NCBI GenBank assembly: GCA_032055545.1
Contig: DAMBQR010000007.1
Location: 35,802-99,801 of the forward strand
Direction: 5' to 3'
Length of the DNA stretch: 64,000 nucleotides
DNA from: Pseudescherichia sp032055545
GTDB taxonomy: Bacteria; Pseudomonadota; Gammaproteobacteria; Enterobacterales; Enterobacteriaceae
Position 1 is the first letter of the stretch. Each line of letters starts with the position of its first letter. This document shows positions 17,918 to 26,790 of the stretch, in pieces. The notes beneath the pieces were generated by a model. It ran no database searches. It was not told where the DNA came from and worked only from the letters and a program-made list of their open reading frames with translations. Both the position numbers and the translations under genes were made by a program.

Positions 17918-17938
17918 CCGCTTATCCTCCCGTGCGTT
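17918..17938 (-). promoter_or_regulatory. Mar/Sox/Rob box of zwf
   Basis: The minus strand reads AACGCACGGGAGGATAAGCG, two differences from the E. coli zwf soxbox as recalled (ATCGCACGGGTGGATAAGCG). The GCAC element and the ATAAG part are kept. It predicts activation by SoxS, MarA or Rob. Confidence 0.72.
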
Positions 17939-18161
17939 TTCGCTCGGGCGGCTAAAAATTGGCTTAATCGCCCTGAAAATTCAGGGAATTTGTCTGGAAT
18001 CGAGTAGCTAAAATCCGACTCTGATCATGTAATGAAAAAAAACAACAAAATTTCCCGCGGTTCTTTACCTTTCCGGGTCTTACAAGGGTAATATCGACCT
18101 AAACGCAGCACAATTTCATCCGTTATTGAAATTGATTTTAGCCATGAGCGCCCCGTTAATA

Positions 18162-19031
18162 ATGAACATGCTGGAAAAAATTCACTCTCAGCTGGAACAC
18201 CTTAGCAAATCCGAACGAAAAGTGGCGGAAGTCATCCTCTCCTCTCCGGACCAGGCCATCCACTCCAGCATTGCTGCCCTGGCGCAGGAGGCTGGCGTCA
18301 GCGAACCCACGGTAAACCGCTTCTGCCGCAGCATGGAGACCCGCGGCTTCCCCGATTTTAAGCTGCACCTGGCGCAAAGCCTGGCGAACGGTACGCCCTA
18401 TGTTAATCGCAATGTCGATGAAGATGACAGCGTTGAGGCCTACACAGGTAAAATTTTTGAGTCGGCGATGGCCAGTCTGGATCACGTTCGTCAGTCGCTG
18501 GACATGCCCGCCGTCAACCGCGCTGTCGATCTGCTCACCCAGGCAAAGAAGATTGCCTTCTTTGGCCTTGGCTCGTCGGCGGCGGTTGCCCATGACGCCA
18601 TGAATAAGTTCTTCCGCTTCAACGTGCCGGTGGTCTACACCGATGATATTGTCCTGCAGCGTATGAGCTGCATGAACTGTAACGAAGATGACGTGGTGGT
18701 GCTCATCTCCCACACGGGACGAACAAAAAGCCTGGTGGAGCTGGCCCAGCTGGCCCGCGAGAGCGATGCGATGGTGATTGCCATCACCTCGGCGGGGACC
18801 CCGTTGGCCCGTGAAGCGACGCTAGCTATTACTCTGGACGTGCCGGAAGATACCGACATCTATATGCCGATGGTATCGCGGCTGGCGCAGCTCACGGTCA
18901 TCGACGTGCTGGCAACAGGTTTTACCCTGCGCCGGGGAGCAAAATTCAGAGATAACTTGAAGCGAGTCAAGGAAGCGCTGAAAGAATCGCGTTTTGATAA
19001 GGAGCTCCTGACCGGGAGCGATAAACATTAA
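18162..19031 (+). CDS. hexR: RpiR-family repressor HexR
   Basis: 289 residues from the ATG at 18162, the same as E. coli HexR (MNMLEKI). An in-frame start at 18126 would add 12 residues not found in the family. The N-terminal helix-turn-helix (about 1-75) contains SEPTVNRFCRSM; the C-terminal SIS sugar-phosphate domain (about 125-260) contains FGLGSSAAVAHDAMNKFFR and LISHTGRTK. HexR senses KDPG and controls zwf, edd-eda and central carbon genes. It diverges from zwf and precedes pykA. Confidence 0.97.
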   Translation: MNMLEKIHSQLEHLSKSERKVAEVILSSPDQAIHSSIAALAQEAGVSEPTVNRFCRSMETRGFPDFKLHLAQSLANGTPYVNRNVDEDDSVEAYTGKIFESAMASLDHVRQSLDMPAVNRAVDLLTQAKKIAFFGLGSSAAVAHDAMNKFFRFNVPVVYTDDIVLQRMSCMNCNEDDVVVLISHTGRTKSLVELAQLARESDAMVIAITSAGTPLAREATLAITLDVPEDTDIYMPMVSRLAQLTVIDVLATGFTLRRGAKFRDNLKRVKEALKESRFDKELLTGSDKH

Positions 19032-19156
19032 AATTTTATAACAGCGTTGTAATTCATTACGGCATTCGGTTAAGTTTTTGATTTGCCAAATCGGCCCCAG
19101 AACTGCCGAATTCATATTCACGCAACACCTGGTTGTTTCAGTCAACGGAGTAATAC

Positions 19157-20599
19157 ATGTCCAGAAGGCTTCGCAGAACTAAAATCGTTACCACCCTGGG
19201 TCCAGCTACCGACCGCGATAATAACCTTGAAAAGATCATCGCTGCTGGCGCCAACGTGGTACGTATGAACTTCTCCCACGGCACGCCAGAAGATCACAAG
19301 CTGCGTGCAGATAAAGTGCGCGAGATTGCGGCAAAACTGGGACGTCATGTGGCTATTCTCGGGGATCTGCAGGGTCCCAAAATTCGCGTTTCAACCTTTA
19401 AAGAGGGGAAAGTGTTCCTCAATGTTGGCGATAAGTTCCTGCTGGATGCCAACCTCGGTAAAGGTGAAGGCGATAAAGAGCGCGTGGGTATCGACTATAA
19501 GGGCCTGCCCGCTGACGTGGTGCCTGGCGATATTCTGCTGCTTGACGATGGCCGCGTGCAGCTGAAAGTGATCGACGTTCAGGGCATGAAGGTGTTCACC
19601 GAGGTGACCGTTGGCGGTCCGCTGTCGAACAACAAAGGCATCAACAAGCTGGGGGGCGGTCTCTCCGCCGAGGCGCTGACCGATAAAGACAAGGCGGACA
19701 TCATCACCGCCGCGCAAATTGGCGTTGACTATCTGGCCGTCTCCTTCCCGCGCTGCGGGGAAGATCTGAACTACGCCCGTCGTCTGGCACGCGATGCGGG
19801 CTGTGATGCTAAAATCGTCGCCAAAGTTGAACGTGCGGAAGCCGTTTGCGACCAGGATGCGATGGATGACGTGATCCTTGCCTCTGACGTGGTGATGGTC
19901 GCACGTGGCGACCTCGGGGTTGAGATTGGTGACCCTGAGCTGGTTGGCATCCAGAAGGCGCTGATCCGCCGCGCACGCCAGCTTAACCGCTCCGTGATCA
20001 CCGCTACCCAGATGATGGAGTCGATGATCACTAATCCGATGCCGACCCGTGCCGAAGTGATGGACGTGGCTAACGCCGTGCTGGACGGTACCGATGCCGT
20101 GATGCTCTCTGCTGAAACCGCTGCTGGCCAGTATCCGGCGGAAACCGTGGCCGCGATGGCCCGCGTCTGCCTGGGCGCTGAGAAGATCCCCAGCATCAAC
20201 GTCTCCAAGCACCGCCTCGATATCCAGTTCGATAACGTGGAAGAGGCCATCGCGATGTCAGCGATGTATGCGGCAAACCACCTGAAGGGCGTTACCGCTA
20301 TCATCACCATGACCGAGTCGGGCCGCACCGCGCTGATGACCTCGCGTATCAGCTCCGGTCTGCCGATCTTCGCTATGTCGCGCCATGAGCGCACGTTGAA
20401 CCTTACCGCGCTCTATCGTGGCGTCACCCCGGTCTACTTCGACAGCAACAACGACGGCGTGGTCGCGGCTAATGATGCGGTTACCCTGCTCCGCGATAAA
20501 GGCTATCTGATCTCCGGCGATCTGGTTATCGTCACCCAGGGCGACGTGATGGGCACCATTGGCACTACCAACACCACCCGTATCCTGACCGTAGAGTAA
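19157..20599 (+). CDS. pykA: Pyruvate kinase II
   Basis: 480 residues, the same as E. coli PykA. It converts phosphoenolpyruvate and ADP to pyruvate and ATP; the PykA form is AMP-activated. Motifs: the N-terminal TKIVTTLGPATDR, MNFSHG, the catalytic lysine region AKIVAKVERAEAV, the divalent-metal aspartate/glutamate VMVARGDLGVEIG, and the C-terminal allosteric domain ending TNTTRILTVE. The leader (19032-19156) has a GTAAT-TC-ATTAC palindrome at 19049 that resembles a HexR site but with a two-base spacer. A strong terminator follows. Confidence 0.98.
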   Translation: MSRRLRRTKIVTTLGPATDRDNNLEKIIAAGANVVRMNFSHGTPEDHKLRADKVREIAAKLGRHVAILGDLQGPKIRVSTFKEGKVFLNVGDKFLLDANLGKGEGDKERVGIDYKGLPADVVPGDILLLDDGRVQLKVIDVQGMKVFTEVTVGGPLSNNKGINKLGGGLSAEALTDKDKADIITAAQIGVDYLAVSFPRCGEDLNYARRLARDAGCDAKIVAKVERAEAVCDQDAMDDVILASDVVMVARGDLGVEIGDPELVGIQKALIRRARQLNRSVITATQMMESMITNPMPTRAEVMDVANAVLDGTDAVMLSAETAAGQYPAETVAAMARVCLGAEKIPSINVSKHRLDIQFDNVEEAIAMSAMYAANHLKGVTAIITMTESGRTALMTSRISSGLPIFAMSRHERTLNLTALYRGVTPVYFDSNNDGVVAANDAVTLLRDKGYLISGDLVIVTQGDVMGTIGTTNTTRILTVE

Positions 20600-20614
20600 C
20601 GTTAGCGTGCGATA

Positions 20615-20648
20615 ACAAAAAACCTCTCAGTTGTGAGAGGTTTTTTTT
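20615..20648. terminator. Bidirectional terminator between pykA and lpxM
   Basis: AAAAAACCTCTCA and TGAGAGGTTTTTTTT form a stem with a short loop (GTTG). A and T tracts on both sides mean it can serve pykA (plus) and lpxM (minus). Confidence 0.92.
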
Positions 20649-20656
20649 CACATGCG

Positions 20657-21628
20657 CTATTTTTTGGGGAACAGATCCTTGCGCTTGTACGGCTCCGGCT
20701 CGCCCGGCTTGCGCGTCTTAAGCAGCTTGAGGATCCAGGTGTACTGCTCCGGATGTGGGCCAACAAAAACCTCAACCTCTTCATTCATCCGTCTGGCGAG
20801 GGTGTTATCGTCGGCCTCCAGCAGATCGTCCATTGGCGGCCTGACCAGGATCGTCAGACGATGGGTTTTGCCGTCATAGACCGGAAACAGGGGCACCACC
20901 CGGGCGCGGCAGACCTTCATCAGACGGCCAACAGCAGGCAGCGTGGCTTTATAGGTGGCAAAGAAGTCTACAAACTCACTCTGCTCCGGGCCGTGGTCCT
21001 GATCGGGCAGGTAGTAACCCCAGTAGCCCTGACGCACCGAGTGAATAAACGGCTTAATCCCGTCGTTACGCGCATGCAGGCGTCCACCAAAGCGGCGACG
21101 CACCGTATTCCAGACGTAATCGAACACCTTGTTGCCCTGGTTATGGAACATGGCGGCCATCTTTTGGCCCCGGGAGGCCATCAGCATCGCCGGAATGTCC
21201 ACACCCCAGCCGTGCGGTACAAGGAAGATCACATTTTCACCGTTGCGCTGCATCTCGTCGATAATCTCTCTGCCCTGCCAGTTTACGCGACCGGCGATCT
21301 TATCCGGACCGCGTATCGCCAGCTCGGCCATCAGCACCATCGACTGGGGAGCGGTTGCAAACATCTCGTCAACGATCGCTTCCCGCTCGGCTACGCTCTT
21401 CTCCGGGAAGCAGTAGTGCAGGTTGATTTGCGCCCGCCGGCGGGCACTTTTGCCCAGCCGTCCGCCTAGACGCCCAAGCTTGCCCAGCAGCGGATCGCGT
21501 ACCGAGGCGGGTACCAGCGCCACGCCAGCCAGCGCGAAAACCCCCAGCCATGCCCCCCAGTAGCGCGGCAGAAGGAACTCCTTTTCAAACTGGGGAATGT
21601 ATTCACTGTTATTTTTTTTCGTTTCCAT
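20657..21628 (-). CDS. lpxM: Lipid A myristoyltransferase LpxM
   Basis: 323 residues, the same as E. coli LpxM (MsbB), an inner-membrane acyltransferase that adds the last secondary acyl chain to lipid A. A hydrophobic N-terminal anchor (YWGAWLGVFALAGVALVP) is followed by the HtrB/MsbB domain with the catalytic H-x4-D in VPHGWGVDIP. The C-terminus QYTWILKLLKTRKPGE is conserved. It lies downstream of mepM on the same strand; a hairpin at 21715 separates them, so lpxM may need read-through or its own promoter. Confidence 0.97.
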   Translation of the reverse strand: METKKNNSEYIPQFEKEFLLPRYWGAWLGVFALAGVALVPASVRDPLLGKLGRLGGRLGKSARRRAQINLHYCFPEKSVAEREAIVDEMFATAPQSMVLMAELAIRGPDKIAGRVNWQGREIIDEMQRNGENVIFLVPHGWGVDIPAMLMASRGQKMAAMFHNQGNKVFDYVWNTVRRRFGGRLHARNDGIKPFIHSVRQGYWGYYLPDQDHGPEQSEFVDFFATYKATLPAVGRLMKVCRARVVPLFPVYDGKTHRLTILVRPPMDDLLEADDNTLARRMNEEVEVFVGPHPEQYTWILKLLKTRKPGEPEPYKRKDLFPKK

Positions 21629-21714
21629 GCATCTTCCGGGAGCCGACAGACTCGGGTCAGAGAAATAATCAGGTATCAGTTAACGTGATAGTTTAGCGAG
21701 ACGTATAGCTTCAC

Positions 21715-21753
21715 ACAAAAGAAAAAGCCGGTGCGCATGGGCAACCGGCTTTA
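21715..21753 (-). terminator. Terminator after mepM
   Basis: AAAGCCGGT and ACCGGCTTT form a 9-bp stem with an 11-base loop, followed on the minus strand by TTTCTTTTG. It lies 23 bases beyond the mepM stop. Confidence 0.75.
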
Positions 21754-21775
21754 ATAGCATATCCTGCTGGGCGAA

Positions 21776-23101
21776 TCAGTCGAAGCGCAGCTGCGGCGTC
21801 ACCTCTTTCACCTGCGCCAGATAGTCGCGGCGATCGCTGCCGGTCAACCCTTCGGTACGCGGCAGCTTGGCCGTCAACGGATTCACCGCCTGCTGGTTGA
21901 TCCACACCTCATAGTGCAGGTGCGGGCCGGTTGAGCGGCCGGTGTTACCTGACAGCGCGATACGATCGCCCCGCTTCACTTTCTGGCCATCTTTCACCAG
22001 CAGCTTACGCAGGTGCATATAGCGTGTGGTGTAGGTGCGACCGTGACGGATCGCCACGTAGTAGCCTGCTGCGCCGCTGCGTTTGGCCGTGACCACCTCG
22101 CCATCACCCACCGCCAGGACAGGCGTTCCCTGCGGCATGGCGAAATCAACGCCTTTATGCGGGGCTACGCGGCCGGTTACCGGGTTCAGACGACGCGGGT
22201 TAAAGTTTGACGATACACGGAACTGTTTTGAGGTCGGGAAACGCATAAAGCCTTTCGCCAGCCCGGTGCCGTTACGATCGTAGAATTTGCCGTCTTCAGC
22301 GCGGATAGCATAGTAGTCTTTACCCTCCGAGCGCAGACGCACGCCCAGCAGCTGACTCTGCTCGCGTTTGCCGTCGAGCATCTCCCGCGACATCAACACC
22401 GAGAACTCATCGCCTTTTTTCAGCTTGCGGAAGTCCATCTGCCACTGCATGGCTTTGATCACCGCGCTGATCTCACCGCTGTTCAGGCCGGCATCTTTGG
22501 CGCTGGCCACGAAGCTACCGCCTACCGTGCCCTTCAGCGTAGCGTTAACCCAGTCACCCTGCTGAACTTCGCTACTCATCTTGAATGCGCCGCCGTCAGT
22601 GCGATCGTAGGTGCGGGTTTCACGGCGCGACATCTCCCAGGTCAGACGCTGCAGATCGCCATCGGCGTTGAGCGTCCAGGAGATTTGCTGGCCGATCTTC
22701 AAATTACGCAGCTCTTTGTCGGCGCTGGCGAGTTGGGTAACGTCGCCCATATCCATGCCGTACTGGGTCAGAATGCTGCTGAGCGTATCGCCGGTAGAGA
22801 CCACGTACTCATGCACGCCCGCCTCGTTGCCGGTTTTATCATCCAGCTCATCCTGGGGGATCTCTTCCACTTCATCAGGCATGGTCTGATCGATTGGCTC
22901 ACTGGCTTCCGGCAGCAGCGAACGAATTTCGCTCTTCTCCAGCTCAATGGCTTTTACAATTGGGGCAGACTGGGGGTGATAGACATAGGGCCGCCAGACG
23001 GCGACCGCTAATGTGAGAACAGTAAGCGACCCCAGCATAACGCGATGGGGTCGGGGCAAATTGTTAAATGCCAGGGCGACAGAGCGGGCTATCTGTTGCA
23101 C
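21776..23101 (-). CDS. mepM: Murein DD-endopeptidase MepM
   Basis: 441 residues (440 in E. coli), an M23 metallopeptidase that cuts D-Ala-mDAP cross-links so the cell wall can expand. An N-terminal membrane anchor (about residues 20-38) is followed by an acidic linker. A LysM peptidoglycan-binding region (YVVSTGDTLSSILTQYG) spans about residues 95-145. The C-terminal peptidase domain has the zinc ligands H-x3-D in HKGVDFAMP and H-x-H in GPHLHYEVW. It follows znuA by 15 bases on the same strand, as in K-12, and may share zinc-responsive transcription, which would suit a zinc enzyme. Confidence 0.97.
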   Translation of the reverse strand: MQQIARSVALAFNNLPRPHRVMLGSLTVLTLAVAVWRPYVYHPQSAPIVKAIELEKSEIRSLLPEASEPIDQTMPDEVEEIPQDELDDKTGNEAGVHEYVVSTGDTLSSILTQYGMDMGDVTQLASADKELRNLKIGQQISWTLNADGDLQRLTWEMSRRETRTYDRTDGGAFKMSSEVQQGDWVNATLKGTVGGSFVASAKDAGLNSGEISAVIKAMQWQMDFRKLKKGDEFSVLMSREMLDGKREQSQLLGVRLRSEGKDYYAIRAEDGKFYDRNGTGLAKGFMRFPTSKQFRVSSNFNPRRLNPVTGRVAPHKGVDFAMPQGTPVLAVGDGEVVTAKRSGAAGYYVAIRHGRTYTTRYMHLRKLLVKDGQKVKRGDRIALSGNTGRSTGPHLHYEVWINQQAVNPLTAKLPRTEGLTGSDRRDYLAQVKEVTPQLRFD

Positions 23102-23116
23102 GTATTCACTTCCTCG

Positions 23117-24061
23117 TTAATCTCCTTTCAGACAGCTCGCATACTGGTTTGAGAGTTGTTTCAAAAACTGCGCATAGCTGGTTTTACTTAGCGCAATATT
23201 GGTGCCCAGAGGATCTAACGTCCCCATACGCACGGATGTCCCTCTCGCAACAGATTCTACGACCGCTGGCCTGAACTGTGGCTCAGCAAAAACGCAGGTT
23301 GCTTTTTGCTCAACTAACTGTGTTCTGATTTCATGTAAACGCTGCGCACCGGGCTGAATTTCAGGGTTGACGGTGAAATGGCCGAGCGGCGTCAGACCAT
23401 AGTGTTTTTCGTAATAGCCATAGGCGTCATGAAAAACGAAATACCCTTTCCCCTTCACGGGTGCGAGCTCAGTGCCGACCTGCTTATCGGTCTCGGCCAA
23501 TTGTGCCTCAAAATCGCGCAGGTTGGCGTCAAGCTTGGCTCGACTTTGCGGCATAACTTCCACTAATTTTTGATGGATTGCAACCGCCGCCAGGCGTGCT
23601 ACCTCTGGCGACAGCCAAATGTGCATGTTGTAGTCACCATGATGGTGATGTTCGTCACCGTTTTCCCCGTGGTGGTCATGACCCTCATGCTCATCCTCGT
23701 CATGATCGCTGCCTTTCATCAGCAGCGGTTTTACGTCAGGCAACTCGCCGATTGCCAGCTGTTTCTGCGCCGGAAGCTGCTGGGTTGATTTCTGCATGAA
23801 GGCTTCCATGTCTGGTCCAACCCATACCACTAAGTCCGCGCTTTTTAAGCGTTTTACATCAGACGGGCGCAATGAGTAATCATGCTCAGATGCACCGTCC
23901 GGGAGTAGTACTTCTGTCTCAGTCACGCCGTCGGTAATCGCGGCCGTGATAAAGCCCAAAGGCTTAAGCGAAGCGACAACGGCAGCGTTGGCCGGAGCTA
24001 TCGTTATGCCCATCAGAGCGGTGGAAATTGCAGCGCAAAGAAGCGTATTTTTATGTAACAT
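23117..24061 (-). CDS. znuA: Periplasmic zinc-binding protein ZnuA
   Basis: 314 residues from the ATG at 24061 (MLHKNTLL); an in-frame ATG at 24076 would add MVSRI and falls closer to the operator. A signal peptide ends around PANA-AVVASL. It is the cluster 9 solute-binding protein of the ZnuABC importer. Zinc ligands are expected at H in ASEHDYSLRP, and in NMHIWLSPE and GHFTVNPE. The charged loop GHDHHGENGDEHHHHGD is the histidine-rich segment typical of ZnuA and is somewhat longer than in E. coli. It diverges from znuCB across a Zur-type palindrome. Confidence 0.97.
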   Translation of the reverse strand: MLHKNTLLCAAISTALMGITIAPANAAVVASLKPLGFITAAITDGVTETEVLLPDGASEHDYSLRPSDVKRLKSADLVVWVGPDMEAFMQKSTQQLPAQKQLAIGELPDVKPLLMKGSDHDEDEHEGHDHHGENGDEHHHHGDYNMHIWLSPEVARLAAVAIHQKLVEVMPQSRAKLDANLRDFEAQLAETDKQVGTELAPVKGKGYFVFHDAYGYYEKHYGLTPLGHFTVNPEIQPGAQRLHEIRTQLVEQKATCVFAEPQFRPAVVESVARGTSVRMGTLDPLGTNIALSKTSYAQFLKQLSNQYASCLKGD

Positions 24062-24091
24062 AATGCGACTAACCATCGTAACAAGTGGGTG

Positions 24092-24112
24092 GAATGTGAT
24101 ATTATAACATTC
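24092..24112. promoter_or_regulatory. Zur operator between znuA and znuC
   Basis: A 21-base near-perfect palindrome with arms GAATGT and ACATTC around an AT core (GATATTATA) lies between the divergent starts. It matches the E. coli znu Zur box closely. It predicts repression of both arms when zinc is plentiful. Confidence 0.92.
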
Positions 24113-24139
24113 TATGACTTGTGCAAGCCCTTAAACACT

Positions 24140-24895
24140 ATGACAAATCTTGTTTCACTAGAAAACGTGTCCGTCTCTTTCGGCCAACGCCGCGTCCTGT
24201 CTGACATTTCGCTGGTGCTGCGTCCTGGGAAAATTTTAACCCTGCTGGGTCCAAACGGGGCAGGGAAATCGACCCTCGTGCGGGTGGTTCTTGGCCTGGT
24301 AGCAGCCGATTCCGGGGCGATCAAGCGCGATAAGGCGCTGCGCATTGGCTATGTTCCGCAGAAGCTGCATCTGGACGCCACCCTGCCGCTTACCGTTAGC
24401 CGCTTTATGCGTCTGCGTCCCGGTACGCGTAAAGATGACATTTTACCCGCCCTGAAGCGGGTTCAGGCCGGGCACCTGATCGACGCCCCGATGCAAAAGC
24501 TCTCCGGCGGTGAGACCCAGCGCGTGCTGCTGGCCCGCGCCCTGCTCAACGCCCCGCAGCTGCTGGTCCTCGACGAACCAACCCAGGGCGTGGATGTTAA
24601 CGGCCAGGTGGCGCTCTACGATCTGATCGACCAGCTGCGCCGGGAGCTGAACTGCGCCGTGCTGATGGTCTCCCACGATCTGCACCTGGTGATGGCGAAA
24701 ACCGATGAGGTGCTGTGCCTGAACCACCATATCTGCTGCTCCGGTACACCGGAGGTGGTCGCCGCCCATCCGCAGTTTATCTCAATGTTCGGGCCGCGCG
24801 GCGCTGAGCAGCTGGGCATCTATCGCCATAACCATAACCATCGCCATGATTTACAGGGCCGTATCGTACTGCGCCGGGGAAATGGAAACTCATGA
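24140..24895 (+). CDS. znuC: Zinc ABC transporter ATPase ZnuC
   Basis: 251 residues from the ATG at 24140, the same as E. coli ZnuC; a longer reading from 24089 would run through the Zur operator and is unlikely. Walker A GPNGAGKST, signature LSGGETQR, Walker B LLVLDEPT and H-loop VSHDLH are all present. The C-terminus has the histidine-rich tail (YRHNHNHRHDLQGR), which is typical of this ATPase. It powers zinc import with ZnuA and ZnuB. The stop overlaps the znuB start by four bases (ATGA). Confidence 0.97.
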   Translation: MTNLVSLENVSVSFGQRRVLSDISLVLRPGKILTLLGPNGAGKSTLVRVVLGLVAADSGAIKRDKALRIGYVPQKLHLDATLPLTVSRFMRLRPGTRKDDILPALKRVQAGHLIDAPMQKLSGGETQRVLLARALLNAPQLLVLDEPTQGVDVNGQVALYDLIDQLRRELNCAVLMVSHDLHLVMAKTDEVLCLNHHICCSGTPEVVAAHPQFISMFGPRGAEQLGIYRHNHNHRHDLQGRIVLRRGNGNS

Positions 24896-25677
24896 TTGAA
24901 CTACTTCTGCCCGGCTGGCTGGCCGGGATGATGCTGGCCTGTGCCGCAGGTCCGCTTGGCTCCTTTGTGGTCTGGCGTCGGATGTCCTACTTCGGCGACA
25001 CCCTCGCCCATGCGTCGCTGCTCGGCGTCGCCTTTGGCCTGCTGCTGGATGTTAATCCGTTTTACGCGGTGATTGCGGTGACGCTGCTGCTTGCTGGCGG
25101 GCTGGTCTGGCTGGAGAAGCGCCCACACCTGGCGATCGATACTCTGCTGGGCATCATGGCGCACAGCGCGCTGTCGCTGGGTCTGGTAGTCGTGAGCCTG
25201 ATGTCGAATATTCGTGTCGATCTGATGGCCTACCTGTTTGGCGATCTGCTGGCGGTCACGCCGGACGATCTAATTGTCCTTGGTATAGGGGTCGCTATCG
25301 TTATCGGCATCCTGATCTGGCAATGGCGCAGCCTGCTGTCGATGACCATCAGCCCGGATCTGGCGTTTGTTGATGGGGTGAAACTGCAGCGGGTGAAGCT
25401 GCTGCTGATGCTGGTGACTGCCCTGACCATTGGCGTGGCAATGAAGTTTGTCGGCGCGCTGATCATCACCTCACTGCTGATCATTCCCGCCGCCACCGCT
25501 CGCCGTTTCGCCCGTACGCCGGAGCAGATGGCCGGGGTTGCCGTAGCGGTAGGGATGCTCGCGGTAACCGGTGGCCTGACCTTCTCAGCGTTCTACGACA
25601 CGCCGGCTGGCCCTTCGGTGGTGCTCTGCGCCGCGGTGCTGTTTATCTTCAGCATGATGAAGAGAGCGGCGCAGTAG
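24892..25677 (+). CDS. znuB: Zinc ABC transporter permease ZnuB
   Basis: 261 residues, the same as E. coli ZnuB, an all-membrane protein of the ABC-3 family with about eight hydrophobic segments, among them MMLACAAGPLGSFVVWRRM and LIITSLLIIPAATARRFA. It forms the zinc channel with ZnuC on the cytoplasmic side. Translation is coupled to znuC by a four-base overlap. It is the last gene of the unit and is followed by a REP pair. Confidence 0.97.
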   Translation: MIELLLPGWLAGMMLACAAGPLGSFVVWRRMSYFGDTLAHASLLGVAFGLLLDVNPFYAVIAVTLLLAGGLVWLEKRPHLAIDTLLGIMAHSALSLGLVVVSLMSNIRVDLMAYLFGDLLAVTPDDLIVLGIGVAIVIGILIWQWRSLLSMTISPDLAFVDGVKLQRVKLLLMLVTALTIGVAMKFVGALIITSLLIIPAATARRFARTPEQMAGVAVAVGMLAVTGGLTFSAFYDTPAGPSVVLCAAVLFIFSMMKRAAQ

Positions 25678-25692
25678 CATGTAGCATCCAAT

Positions 25693-25762
25693 TGCCCGGT
25701 GGCGCTACGCTTACCGGGCCTACGGGTTTTGTAGGCCGGATAAGGCGAAGCCGCCATCCGGC
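25693..25762. repeat. REP pair (BIME) between znuB and ruvB
   Basis: Two inverted REP units: TGCCCGGTGGCGCTACGCTT...GGGCCTAC (25693-25723) and GTAGGCCGGATAAGGCG...CATCCGGC (25731-25762). They lie in the gap between the convergent znuB and ruvB, a usual place for such elements in enteric bacteria. Confidence 0.9.
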
Positions 25763-25771
25763 GTTTTGTTA

Positions 25772-26782
25772 CTACGGCATCTCCGGCGGGGTGATACCGA
25801 AGTGGTTCCAGGCTCTTACCGTCGCCATACGCCCACGCGGGGTGCGCTGTAAAAAGCCCTGCTGGATCAGGTACGGCTCCAGCACGTCCTCGATGGTTTC
25901 ACGCTCCTCACCGATGGCCGCTGCAAGGTTATCTAACCCTACCGGGCCGCCAAAGAACTTATCGATCACCGCCAGCAGCAGCTTGCGGTCCATATAGTCA
26001 AAGCCTTCGGCGTCTACGTTCAGCATATCCAGCGCCTGGGCAGCCACGTCTGCGGAAATGGTTCCGTCATGCTTCACCTCAGAGAAGTCTCGCACGCGCC
26101 TGAGCAGGCGGTTGGCGATACGCGGCGTCCCCCGGGAGCGGCGAGCCACTTCCAGCGCCCCCTCCTCGCTCATCTCCAGCCCCATAAAGCGCGCGCTGCG
26201 CCCGACGATATGCTGGAGATCGGGCACCTGATAAAACTCCAGGCGCTGCACGATACCGAAACGATCGCGCAGCGGCGAGGTCAGGGACCCCGCACGGGTG
26301 GTAGCACCGATAAGCGTAAAGGGTGGCAGGTCGATTTTAATCGAGCGTGCCGCCGGGCCTTCACCGATCATGATATCCAGCTGGTAATCCTCCATGGCCG
26401 GATAGAGCACCTCTTCCACTACCGGTGACAGACGGTGGATCTCATCGATAAACAGCACGTCGTGCGGCTCAAGGTTGGTGAGCATGGCGGCGAGATCCCC
26501 CGCCTTCTCCAGCACCGGACCAGAGGTGGTGCGCAGGTTAACGCCCATCTCGTTGGCAACAATGTTGGCGAGCGTGGTTTTACCCAGGCCCGGCGGGCCA
26601 AAGATCAGCAGGTGGTCAAGAGCATCGCCACGCAGCTTGGCCGCCTGGATAAAGATCTCCATCTGGGAGCGCACCTGCGGCTGGCCAATGTACTCGTCGA
26701 GCAGCTTAGGACGGATTGCGCGGTCGATGACCTCTTCCTGGGTAACGCTGCCTGCTGATACCAGGCGGTCTGCTTCTATCAT
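25772..26782 (-). CDS. ruvB: Holliday junction branch migration helicase RuvB
   Basis: 336 residues, the same as E. coli. A hexameric AAA+ motor that drives branch migration with RuvA. Walker A GPPGLGKTT, Walker B VLFIDEIHR, sensor 1 TLIGATTRAG, and the C-terminal winged-helix domain (FLQRTPRGR) are seen. It starts eight bases after the ruvA stop, in the SOS-controlled ruvAB unit. Confidence 0.98.
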   Translation of the reverse strand: MIEADRLVSAGSVTQEEVIDRAIRPKLLDEYIGQPQVRSQMEIFIQAAKLRGDALDHLLIFGPPGLGKTTLANIVANEMGVNLRTTSGPVLEKAGDLAAMLTNLEPHDVLFIDEIHRLSPVVEEVLYPAMEDYQLDIMIGEGPAARSIKIDLPPFTLIGATTRAGSLTSPLRDRFGIVQRLEFYQVPDLQHIVGRSARFMGLEMSEEGALEVARRSRGTPRIANRLLRRVRDFSEVKHDGTISADVAAQALDMLNVDAEGFDYMDRKLLLAVIDKFFGGPVGLDNLAAAIGEERETIEDVLEPYLIQQGFLQRTPRGRMATVRAWNHFGITPPEMP

Positions 26783-26790
26783 CCTTTACC

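Larger units (their letters stand above)
17817..18161. other. zwf-hexR divergent control region
   Basis: 345 bases without a gene. It holds the zwf ribosome site, a perfect HexR-type palindrome (17864-17878), a Mar/Sox/Rob box (17918-17938), and an AT-rich stretch with a half HexR-like TGTAATGAAA near 18029 that may belong to the hexR promoter. No further structure was seen. Confidence 0.8.

Noticed and set aside
19049..19060. GTAATTCATTAC palindrome before pykA as a HexR site
   Set aside because: The spacer is two bases rather than the three seen in the strong site at 17864, so it is not called as a feature.
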